Positions 1 through 6,473 of a DNA stretch of 8,279 bases are shown here, one piece after another. This stretch comes from an uncultured bacterium (lineage in GTDB: Bacteria > CAIJMQ01). The stretch is from NCBI GenBank assembly GCA_903821905.1, contig CAIJMQ010000095.1, positions 1 to 8,279 of the forward strand, read 5' to 3'. The notes beneath the pieces were generated by a model, which had not been told where the DNA came from, did not search any database, and was given only the letters and a program-made list of their open reading frames with translations. Position 1 is the first letter of the stretch. Each line of letters begins with the position of its first letter. The position numbers and the translations under genes are program-made.

Positions 1-369
1 AACCAGTTCAATGCCTTCTTGTTCAAAGATATTTGCAATGGTCCATAATAGAGAAAAATCGCCTTTGTCTCCCATTTTACCAAGAAATTGTTTTACCTTA
101 TTGTCAAAATGATGGCTATCAAGGAGCAATTTCTTGTCAATTTTACCCGAGAAAAGGAGTCTTTTAATTTCCGCTTCCTTTAAGATAGTTACGAGCTTTT
201 CAATCTCACCAAGATGCAGCCAGTATACTGTATTACCTGTTTTTTCAATTTCTTTTTTTGTTATACCTTTTAAAGCCAATATGAGAATATCCTCACGTCT
301 CTTTTGAATTTTATCAATAATCAAAAAAGGTAACTCGCCTGCTCCGGCTATTACGGCTATTCTTTCCAT
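1..369 (-). CDS. lpxI: LpxI, UDP-2,3-diacylglucosamine pyrophosphatase (partial, N-terminal 123 aa)
   Basis: The gene starts at ATG 369-367 and runs off the window edge without a stop, so only the first 123 residues are visible (family length is roughly 270-280). The N-terminus has the LpxI/DUF1009 hallmark IAGAGELPFL (residues 7-16), then YWLHLGEIEKL near 49-59, a LLFSGKI strand at 71-77, and GDKGD at 100-104 leading into a helix ending EQEGIEL, all typical of the family's N-terminal domain. LpxI hydrolyses UDP-2,3-diacylglucosamine to lipid X and UMP at the inner face of the cytoplasmic membrane, replacing LpxH. The catalytic C-terminal domain lies outside the window. It follows lpxA by 14 bp, which fits the pathway. 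No Shine-Dalgarno sequence is seen in the AT-rich spacer, so translation may be coupled to lpxA. The family call is firm; activity cannot be judged from the N-terminal half. Confidence 0.85.
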   Translation of the reverse strand, partial: MERIAVIAGAGELPFLIIDKIQKRREDILILALKGITKKEIEKTGNTVYWLHLGEIEKLVTILKEAEIKRLLFSGKIDKKLLLDSHHFDNKVKQFLGKMGDKGDFSLLWTIANIFEQEGIELV

Positions 370-383
370 TTTTTATATTTAAA

Positions 384-1205
384 TTACTTCGTTATTCCTC
401 TTTTAGATTTCTCTATAAATGTGATTATATGTTTTATTTCAACCTGGCGAGGGAATTGTCCTTTCAATTTCTTTAGAGCTTGAGATGTATTAAGACCATC
501 TCTAAAAATAATCTTAAAGGCTTCTTTCAATATACTGATTACCTCTTCCGGGAAATCATTTCTTTTCAAACCTACTGAATTAAGACTATATATTCGTAGT
601 GGGTGGCCATCTGCTTTAGAATACGGGAGGACATCTTTAACAACTTTTGAACAACCTCCAATAATAGAGAGCTTGCCTATATTCACAAACTGGTGAACCC
701 CCACTAATCCTCCTAAAATTGCATTGTCTTCTATATTTACGTGCCCTCCCAAAGCGGCTGCATTTGCCATAACAATACCGTTACCAAGACGGCAATTATG
801 CGCTACGTGGGAGTAAGCCATTAGATAATTATTATTACCTATTATGGTCGCAGTGCCTTCTTCTGTTGACCTGTTAATCGTTACATATTCTCGAATCGAA
901 TTATTATCGCCAATTTTGAGATGGGTCTTTTCCCCTGTATATTTAAAATCTTGGGGGGGCGTGCCTAAAACAACACCCTTAGAAATATTGCAATCCCTGC
1001 CTATCACAGTCCTATCATCAATAAAGACATTGGGGCCAACTTTAGTGTTTTCTCCAATAACTACACCTTGCCCAATAGTTGTATAAGGCCCGATTTCCAC
1101 CCCTTCCCCTAAATACACTTCCTTGTGAACAACAGAAGTTGGATGAATTTGGGCTTTTTTTCTTTTGAGGATACCCTTTTCAGCTATTTTATATAATTTA
1201 GACAT
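384..1205 (-). CDS. lpxA: LpxA, acyl-ACP--UDP-N-acetylglucosamine O-acyltransferase
   Basis: This cytoplasmic enzyme makes the first step of lipid A synthesis, moving a 3-hydroxyacyl chain from ACP to the 3-position of UDP-GlcNAc. At 273 aa it is close to the usual 260-270. Residues 18-190 are left-handed beta-helix hexapeptide repeats (for example VEIGPYTTIG, 36-45), and a helical C-terminal domain follows from about 210. The catalytic His is H136 in HVAHNC (133-138), equivalent to E. coli H125. PPQDFKY (83-89) matches the substrate loop with its conserved Lys (K88), and HQF is at 171-173. The residue matching E. coli G173, part of the hydrocarbon ruler, is Gly (G184 in IIGGCS), which suggests a longer acyl chain than the C10 of the Pseudomonas type; this is inference. 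The start is supported by an AAGGA site 9 nt upstream. A 16-residue extension precedes the first HPT coil. It follows the lpxC-fabZ fusion by 51 bp. Confidence 0.97.
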   Translation of the reverse strand: MSKLYKIAEKGILKRKKAQIHPTSVVHKEVYLGEGVEIGPYTTIGQGVVIGENTKVGPNVFIDDRTVIGRDCNISKGVVLGTPPQDFKYTGEKTHLKIGDNNSIREYVTINRSTEEGTATIIGNNNYLMAYSHVAHNCRLGNGIVMANAAALGGHVNIEDNAILGGLVGVHQFVNIGKLSIIGGCSKVVKDVLPYSKADGHPLRIYSLNSVGLKRNDFPEEVISILKEAFKIIFRDGLNTSQALKKLKGQFPRQVEIKHIITFIEKSKRGITK

Positions 1206-1214
1206 ATATTAAGT

Positions 1215-1219
1215 TCCTT
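1215..1219 (-). promoter_or_regulatory. Ribosome-binding site of lpxA
   Basis: On the minus strand the sequence AAGGA lies 9 nt before the ATG at 1205. It supports that start over later methionines and gives a 16-residue N-terminal extension before the beta-helix. Confidence 0.6.
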
Positions 1220-1238
1220 AAGTTTGAATGGAAATTTA

Positions 1239-1254
1239 AGTATTATTAAATACT
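1239..1254 (-). repeat. Small perfect inverted repeat just after the lpxC-fabZ stop
   Basis: AGTATT-TAAT-AATACT on the minus strand is a perfect 6-bp palindrome with a 4-base loop, starting 2 bp after the TGA of lpxC-fabZ (1259-1257). The arms are A/T-rich and no U-run follows directly, so it is a poor candidate for an intrinsic terminator. It could be an mRNA processing or 3'-end stabilising element between lpxC-fabZ and lpxA. It may also be chance in AT-rich DNA. Confidence 0.35.
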
Positions 1255-1256
1255 GA

Positions 1257-2540
1257 TCAGTTTTTATCAACTAAAGAGAAGATGAAATCTGCCTCAGCAA
1301 CTATTTTATCTTCTACCGTAGCAAAAGCATGAACTTTTCCTGTTCTCTGTTTAAGTTTTTGTACTTCGACTTCTATCAATAACTGGTCGCCAGGCAAGAC
1401 TGGTTTTCTAAATTTTGCATTCTCTATTACTGCAAAAAATGGCAATTTGCCTTTACTCTCAGATTTACTCAATAGTAATACTCCAGCTACCTGAGCCATG
1501 GTTTCTAGGGTTAAAACAGCCGGCATTACGGGAAAATCTGGAAAGTGCCCCTGGAAAAAGCTTTCTCCCCCAGTAACTAATTTCAAGCCCACTGCACGCC
1601 TTTTCCCAAGAGAAAGGATTCTGTCTACAAATAGGAAGGGATATCTATGTGGTAGTATTTTTTTTATTTCTCTTATATCCATAAACTCTCCCATATCGCT
1701 TCCTCCTTTTATTATTTTCTTTGCCATTTGTATATTTAAAGCATGGCCACTCTTCATACCGATTATATGAGTATTTTTCAGATGCTTTCCGCTAAGAAAA
1801 AGGTCGCCTATAACATCCAAAGCTTTATGGCGTGCAATCTCGTTAGAAAATCTTAAATCATCATTAAGGATTTTGTCCCCGTCTATTACAACAGCATTCT
1901 CTAAACTTCCACCTTTAATCAAGCCTTTTTCTTTTAGCGAAAGCACTTCCTCTAGAAAGCCAAATGTTCTTGCCGGAGCAATTTGCTCTGCAAAAACTTT
2001 CTCGCCCTCAAAAGATACCGAACAAGTATTTTTGCCAAGTTTTCTGTCAGCAAACTCGAAAGTATAAGTTACATTTCTGGATTTGGCAGGTAGAAGCATG
2101 AGATAAGAGTCATTTTCTTTATTCGAAACTATATATGGGAATGAAGGAGTAAAAGTTTCTTTCTTTTTATTCTGAAAATTTTTCCCAGCTTTTATAAGAA
2201 TATCAGCCCAAGATTTAGAGCTGCCATCTAAAACGGGCGGCTCGGAATTGTCTATTTCTACCAACAGGTTATCAATTTCAACCCCAGCAACCGCTGCCAT
2301 TACATGCTCAATTATATTAATTTTAACGCCATCTTTTTCCAGAGACGTGGACCTATCGCTATGGTTTGCATGCTCGACTTTAGCGGGTATTCTTGGATTA
2401 CCGGGGAGGTCTACTCTGACAAAAACAACTCCTGTATCTTCGGGGGCGCTTTTAAACTTAAGATGCGTAGTTTTCCCAGTATGAAGCCCTATCCCTTCAA
2501 TAGATGCCTCTTTCTTTATACTACACTGTTTTTCTTCCAT
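1257..2540 (-). CDS. lpxC-fabZ: Bifunctional LpxC deacetylase / FabZ dehydratase fusion
   Basis: A single 427-residue frame. Residues 1 to about 275 are LpxC, the Zn-dependent deacetylase of UDP-3-O-acyl-GlcNAc and committed step of lipid A synthesis. Zinc ligands are H79 (in IEHVMAA), H238 and D242 (RHKALD); the base E78, the RTFGF loop (191-195) and catalytic H266 (SGHALN) are present, with numbering almost the same as E. coli. Residues about 283-427 are FabZ, the 3-hydroxyacyl-ACP dehydratase: LPHRYPFLFVDR (296-307), catalytic H332 in GHFP and E346 in LETMAQ, spaced 14 apart as in the family. Two substitutions stand out: A341 where PGVL normally has Gly, and G325 where Asn is usual in VTxNE. 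The linker is very short (about 276-286) and carries a strong internal ribosome-binding site and ATG (M283). LpxC and FabZ compete for the same hydroxyacyl supply, so fusion or co-expression balances lipid A and fatty acids. The SD at the main start is weak (GGTGA, 3 nt spacing). It follows skp by 26 bp. Confidence 0.96.
   Translation of the reverse strand: MEEKQCSIKKEASIEGIGLHTGKTTHLKFKSAPEDTGVVFVRVDLPGNPRIPAKVEHANHSDRSTSLEKDGVKINIIEHVMAAVAGVEIDNLLVEIDNSEPPVLDGSSKSWADILIKAGKNFQNKKKETFTPSFPYIVSNKENDSYLMLLPAKSRNVTYTFEFADRKLGKNTCSVSFEGEKVFAEQIAPARTFGFLEEVLSLKEKGLIKGGSLENAVVIDGDKILNDDLRFSNEIARHKALDVIGDLFLSGKHLKNTHIIGMKSGHALNIQMAKKIIKGGSDMGEFMDIREIKKILPHRYPFLFVDRILSLGKRRAVGLKLVTGGESFFQGHFPDFPVMPAVLTLETMAQVAGVLLLSKSESKGKLPFFAVIENAKFRKPVLPGDQLLIEVEVQKLKQRTGKVHAFATVEDKIVAEADFIFSLVDKN
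1692..1709 (-). promoter_or_regulatory. Internal ribosome-binding site and start codon at the LpxC/FabZ junction
   Basis: On the minus strand AAAGGAGGA (1709-1701) is followed after 6 nt by an in-frame ATG (1694-1692), codon 283 of the fusion. Initiation here would give a 145-residue FabZ beginning MGEFMDIREI, the normal size of the free enzyme (E. coli 151). The SD core is the same as at the true starts of skp and parB in this window, and it is much stronger than the SD of the fusion's own start. The Shine-Dalgarno sequence is read through as Lys-Gly-Gly in the linker, which is not a conserved protein motif. It is either a working internal start or a relic of separate genes. Confidence 0.6.
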
Positions 2541-2566
2541 AAATCACCAGAGAATGGAGAAATTCT

Positions 2567-3094
2567 TTATTTGCTATTAACATAATCAACTATTTCTTTT
2601 GTCAGATTAAGACTTGTATCTGAAAAAATAAGCTGATTCTGATCAAAAATCATAAAGTAACCCTTTTCTTTGCCATAGTTAGAAACTTTTCCCCTTAACT
2701 CTTCTATTAATTTCTCAATTGTTTTTCTTCCATCACTATCCATTTCTAGATTAAATTCTTGTATCATCTTGCTGGTTTGTGTTTTTGCATTTTCAATTTC
2801 TTTACTTAATTTACCCTTTTCTTCTTCGGATAGCACTCCCGAATTCATCTTTTTCTCAAGTTCTGCGATTTTGTTCTTTTCTATATCAACCTTAGCCTGG
2901 AATTCATTAACCTTACCTTTACGTCGTTCATCTTCCACCTTTGTTGGTGAATAAGAGTGATAAATTGTCAAGAAATCTGCAAATCCTATCTTGCCTACAT
3001 TAGAAGAATTTTTCCCTTGGCTAAATATAGGCGTAGATATAGAGAGAAGGATGCCCAAAACCAACGAAAGAAAAACCTTGTTTTTAATAAACAT
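2567..3094 (-). CDS. skp: OmpH/Skp-family periplasmic chaperone
   Basis: A small 175-residue protein with a clear Sec signal peptide: basic MFIKNK, a hydrophobic core at about 7-22, and probable cleavage near residue 25-27 (IFSQG). The mature part begins with the OmpH-type strand KIGFADF (35-41). A long charged coiled-coil hairpin follows at about 52-138, with heptad-like Glu/Lys/Ile/Leu spacing. It ends with the family C-terminal strand and helix YFMIFDQNQLIFSD (146-159), then LTKEIVDYVN. Skp trimers hold unfolded outer-membrane proteins in the periplasm and pass them to BamA, whose gene lies directly upstream (22-bp gap). Length fits the family (about 160-180). The start is fixed by an excellent AAAGGAGGT site 6 nt upstream. 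In many diderms lpxD follows skp; here lpxC-fabZ follows after 26 bp. Sequence conservation in this family is low, so the call rests on architecture and context. Confidence 0.9.
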   Translation of the reverse strand: MFIKNKVFLSLVLGILLSISTPIFSQGKNSSNVGKIGFADFLTIYHSYSPTKVEDERRKGKVNEFQAKVDIEKNKIAELEKKMNSGVLSEEEKGKLSKEIENAKTQTSKMIQEFNLEMDSDGRKTIEKLIEELRGKVSNYGKEKGYFMIFDQNQLIFSDTSLNLTKEIVDYVNSK

Positions 3095-3100
3095 TCAACT

Positions 3101-3109
3101 ACCTCCTTT
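3101..3109 (-). promoter_or_regulatory. Strong ribosome-binding site of skp
   Basis: AAAGGAGGT on the minus strand ends 6 nt before ATG 3094-3092. It is near-ideal and stronger than those of its neighbours bamA (none seen) and lpxC (GGTGA), as expected for an abundant chaperone made from a shared mRNA. Confidence 0.8.
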
Positions 3110-3116
3110 CAAAAGT

Positions 3117-5501
3117 TTAAAAAGAATATCCCATTGTAAAGTGAAGTCGCCATTCTTTTCTTTCTATACCATAACCATAGTCCAAGTTCACTGGGCCTAT
3201 GGGTGTCTGCATTCTCACTCCAGCCCCAACACCGGAAGAAAGGTCATTAAAATCTATCTGATCAGTTTCTTTCCAAGCATTACCTACGTCATAAAAAAAT
3301 GCGCCCCTTATTACTCTCTTCCAGATTGGGAACGTATATTCAGCGTTAGCTACAAAAAAGGATTTGCCTCCGATAGGGTTTCCGTCTTCATCTTTAGGCC
3401 CCACATCCCTTTCCGGATATCCCCTTATCGTATCAGCCCCTCCAATAAAAAAACGTTCATTTATTGGCACATTATCCGAAGGGGAAAATTCTTTTGCTAT
3501 ACCTGCCCTCAAACGCAGTGATACAACCTGTTCGTATTCCTCTTTTTTAACCACAGGATAAAACCATGTGGCATCCCCCGCATACTTAGTGAAATTCCTG
3601 TCACCACCCAGAAAACCGCCTGCATATTCCATGGAAATATTACCCAAAAATCCTTGAGTCGTAATAAAAGCATCATCTCTGGTATCTCTTGTAAGCCCAG
3701 CCATTAAACTGGAAGTGGCAAATTCCCCTTCTTCTTCCTTTATAACATCGGATGCATCGGATGCAACGCTCGAAATATTAACAACTTCATACTTGTACAT
3801 AGTATTAAGACTAACATAATCCGTTAGACGTTTACTAATTCTTACGTCTCCGCCTGTATTTCTTTGGTCATAGGCACTCCAATCACGCCTACTATCATAT
3901 ATGTCAAATCCCAAGGACAATGGATATCCCATAAAATATGGCTCAGTAAAGCTCAAGGTATATTCTCCGCTTTTTGCTCCAAATCGTGCCTTAGCTTTTA
4001 TTTTCTGCCCCCCGCCTGTAAAACTAGGCGGATTCCCTATATCAAAATTATCCTGCTGGAGTTGAACAAACCCAATTAGATCTTCAATGCTGGAATAACC
4101 TACACCAAAAGTGAGAGAACCTGTTTTCTTTTCTTCTACTTCGAAAACAAGGTCTCTTAATTCCGGTCTGTCAGTCGGCTCTGTATATGCTTTTACATCT
4201 CCAAAATATCCTAAGTTAAAAAGCTTAGCTCTTGACCTCTTTACCTTATCGCCGTCAAATTCTTCTCCTGGCTTAATAGTAAGTTCTCTCCTTATTACAT
4301 TGTCTTTGGTTTTGGTATTGCCTCTAATTTTTATAAGACGTACATACGTCTTAGGGCCTTCTTCAATATGATAAATTATACTAACTTTCCTGTTTTCCTT
4401 ATCTACAGAAACTTCATCCCATATTTGTGTAATAATATAACCCTTTTGGGCATAATAATTCCTTAATTTGTTTATATCTTCAGGTACAGTATTAGGGTTG
4501 TAAGGTTTCCCTGCTGCGATTTGAATTTTACCAAACAATTCATCTGTTTTGAATAATTTATTACCCATGACACTAACTTCTTTTACTGTGTAAAGGGGTC
4601 CCTCATCAATTTCTATGGTTATAAAAAGTAGTCTTCCTTCTTTAGTGTATTTTAAATTATCATTTACAATTTTTGCGTCTAGGTAACCAAAAGACTGACA
4701 AACATCAACTATCCTCTTAAGGTCATTATTAAACTCTTCCTTACCAAAAACGCCCTTTCTGAAAAATTGAGCTGTTTTTGTCTCCATCTTCGCTTTTATC
4801 TGCTTCTCTGGTACATGTTTATTGCCTAAGATTTTTATTTCTTTTACTTTTGTCCTCGGACCTTCTTTAATATTAATCGTAATGGCAACTTTTTTATCTG
4901 CTTCTTTAACTTTAACCTCTGGTGTAATCTCCGTACTATAATATCCCTTTTTCTCGTATAGTTCAGTAATCCTTTTAATATCTTCATCTAAAGTCTTTTT
5001 TATGTAAATATCGCCTGCCGAAATAGCTATAACCCTGTCTATTTCCTCCTTTTTAATCACACTATTACCCTTAAGCTCAATCTGGTCTACATAGGGTTTT
5101 TCTTCAACTATATATGTAACTTTAATTCCTCCCTCAATAGGCGTGGCATCTATAGAGATATTGGAAAAATAACCTAACTCATAAATATTTTTTATATCCT
5201 GTTTAATGGTCTTTTCAGAAAGAATATTGCCTTCCTGCGTTTGTATTCTGGACATAATTATCATTGAAGAAATTCTTTTATTCCCGCTAATTTCTATTTT
5301 TTTCACCAAACTCGTCTGTAATTCTCCTGACTGCTTTTCAGGCGCAGGGAGAGTCGTTGGGTTTTGTAAATTAGAAGTTGATCCTATCTCATCGCCAGAT
5401 TGCTGTCCCATTAGGGAGCAAGAAAGAAAATTAAAACAACAATATGCTTGCAGTATAAATGTTAAAAAAATAAATATATTAGTTTTTATTCGCATTTTCA
5501 T
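3117..5501 (-). CDS. bamA: BamA, outer-membrane protein assembly factor
   Basis: BamA inserts and folds beta-barrel proteins in the outer membrane. The 794 residues include an N-terminal hydrophobic signal (about 7-29) and a Ser/Gly/Gln/Pro-rich linker to about 62. Five POTRA domains follow, each opening with a strand ending in GN: about 64-136 (EISGNKRI), 137-215 (ELKGNSVI), 216-303 (KILGNKHV), 304-384 (SVMGNKLF) and 385-459 (KIRGNTKT). A 16-strand-type barrel runs from 460 to 794. The barrel has the conserved IRGY motif of loop L6 (692-695) and ends in the C-terminal beta-signal LHFTMGYSF with terminal Phe. Length matches the family (about 790-810). The start overlaps accD by 23 bp and has no Shine-Dalgarno sequence; a second ATG at 5495 is equally unmarked, so translation is probably coupled to accD. 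C28 in FLSC resembles a weak lipobox. skp follows 22 bp later. Confidence 0.97.
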   Translation of the reverse strand: MKMRIKTNIFIFLTFILQAYCCFNFLSCSLMGQQSGDEIGSTSNLQNPTTLPAPEKQSGELQTSLVKKIEISGNKRISSMIIMSRIQTQEGNILSEKTIKQDIKNIYELGYFSNISIDATPIEGGIKVTYIVEEKPYVDQIELKGNSVIKKEEIDRVIAISAGDIYIKKTLDEDIKRITELYEKKGYYSTEITPEVKVKEADKKVAITINIKEGPRTKVKEIKILGNKHVPEKQIKAKMETKTAQFFRKGVFGKEEFNNDLKRIVDVCQSFGYLDAKIVNDNLKYTKEGRLLFITIEIDEGPLYTVKEVSVMGNKLFKTDELFGKIQIAAGKPYNPNTVPEDINKLRNYYAQKGYIITQIWDEVSVDKENRKVSIIYHIEEGPKTYVRLIKIRGNTKTKDNVIRRELTIKPGEEFDGDKVKRSRAKLFNLGYFGDVKAYTEPTDRPELRDLVFEVEEKKTGSLTFGVGYSSIEDLIGFVQLQQDNFDIGNPPSFTGGGQKIKAKARFGAKSGEYTLSFTEPYFMGYPLSLGFDIYDSRRDWSAYDQRNTGGDVRISKRLTDYVSLNTMYKYEVVNISSVASDASDVIKEEEGEFATSSLMAGLTRDTRDDAFITTQGFLGNISMEYAGGFLGGDRNFTKYAGDATWFYPVVKKEEYEQVVSLRLRAGIAKEFSPSDNVPINERFFIGGADTIRGYPERDVGPKDEDGNPIGGKSFFVANAEYTFPIWKRVIRGAFFYDVGNAWKETDQIDFNDLSSGVGAGVRMQTPIGPVNLDYGYGIERKEWRLHFTMGYSF

Positions 5502-6366
5502 TATTATTAGGGGGGTTTTGTGTAGATTTGATATAGAAAAGTTTGAAAATTTTTAATAAAGTAGGCTTCATGTTTTTCCTATGGACAACCATATCCAACA
5601 TGCCGTGTTCCAGTAAAAATTCTGCTCTTTGGAATTTATCCGGCAACTTTTGTCTGACAGTCTGCTCAATTACTCTTGGGCCAGCAAAACCAATTAAAGC
5701 GCCTGGTTCAGCAATGATAATATCAGCTAAAAAAGCAAAAGAAGCGGAAACTCCTCCTGTTGTTGGGTCTGATAGTATAGAAATAAAAGGTAATGCCTTA
5801 TTACTATAAAGATTAATGGCAGATGATGTTTTCACCATCTGCATAAGAGAGAGAATACCTTCCTGCATTCTAGCGCCTCCTGAAGCAGAAACAATAACCA
5901 AGGGCATTTCCTTATTGCTTGCTCTTTCTATTAGACGACATACTTTTTCGCCAACTACAGATGCCATACTACCACCCAAAAACGGGAAATCAAATAACCC
6001 AATAGCCACTCTGTAAGTTCCAATATCTCCTTCTCCTGTAATAATAGCTTCATTTAGGCCTGTCTTTTCCTGTGCTTCTTTAACTCTGTCCGGATAATTT
6101 TGGCTATCTTTGAACTTAAGGGGATCAATAGAGACCAAGTTAGCATCTATCTCCTCAAAAGTATTGTCTTCTACTAACTGAATCAACCTCTCCTTTGCCG
6201 AAAGTCGAAAATGATAGTCGCATTTAGGACACACCTTAAGATTCTTAATTAATTGTTCATTATACAAAATTCTTGAACAAGAAGGGCATTTTGTCCAAAG
6301 TCCTTCCGGGATGTCTTTTCTTTGCTTAGCTTTTAATATATATCCTACACTTCTTTTCCAAGCCAT
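5479..6366 (-). CDS. accD: AccD, acetyl-CoA carboxylase carboxyltransferase subunit beta
   Basis: AccD and AccA form the carboxyltransferase that moves CO2 from carboxybiotin to acetyl-CoA, giving malonyl-CoA for fatty-acid synthesis in the cytoplasm. The N-terminal zinc ribbon has C27, C30, C46 and C49, the same numbering as E. coli. The crotonase-fold domain follows with GGSMASVVGEK (131-141), the oxyanion-hole region SASGGARMQEG (160-170) and DPTTGGVSASFA (200-211), then FAGPRVIEQT (227-236). Length, 295 aa, is typical. The last 11 residues (PPNNNENANKN) are low-complexity and coincide with the overlapping bamA start. The ATG at 6366 is backed by GAAGG (6380-6376) 9 nt upstream. No accA is in the window. 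It is the first gene after the 227-bp gap and lies downstream of a promoter, so it probably heads the envelope operon. Confidence 0.97.
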   Translation of the reverse strand: MAWKRSVGYILKAKQRKDIPEGLWTKCPSCSRILYNEQLIKNLKVCPKCDYHFRLSAKERLIQLVEDNTFEEIDANLVSIDPLKFKDSQNYPDRVKEAQEKTGLNEAIITGEGDIGTYRVAIGLFDFPFLGGSMASVVGEKVCRLIERASNKEMPLVIVSASGGARMQEGILSLMQMVKTSSAINLYSNKALPFISILSDPTTGGVSASFAFLADIIIAEPGALIGFAGPRVIEQTVRQKLPDKFQRAEFLLEHGMLDMVVHRKNMKPTLLKIFKLFYIKSTQNPPNNNENANKN

Positions 6367-6400
6367 TATGAAATGCCTTCACTATCGTTTAGAACAGTTT

Positions 6401-6448
6401 TTATCTAATCCTGGGGGGAGGTTTTGCTGGGATTTTCTCGCCCACCAT
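6401..6448 (-). other. Possible 15-codon leader ORF upstream of accD
   Basis: ATG 6448-6446 opens a mini-frame reading MVGEKIPAKPPPRIR and ending at TAA 6403-6401, 34 nt before the accD start. It lies inside the predicted accD leader RNA, about 20 nt after the predicted transcription start. Its three consecutive Pro codons are the type of sequence that slows ribosomes without EF-P. The only SD-like word (AAAAGG) is about 13 nt from the ATG, which is far. The start region (TGGTGGG) could pair with the C-run of the Pro codons (CCCCCCA), with one mismatch. It may be a regulatory leader peptide or chance; the evidence is thin. Confidence 0.18.
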
Positions 6449-6473
6449 AATAAACTATTGACCTTTTCAGAGC

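Noticed and set aside
1257-2540. LpxC-FabZ fusion as an assembly artefact
   Set aside because: The frame is continuous with no stop or homopolymer at the junction, both halves have all catalytic residues, and such fusions are known in other diderm groups.
5866-5881. A second internal AGGAGG plus in-frame ATG, in accD at codon 167
   Set aside because: It is created by the conserved protein motif SGGARMQEG, and starting there would cut the catalytic domain in half. It shows that such pairs can arise by chance, so it is a caution for the fabZ case, where position and lack of motif constraint are the added support.
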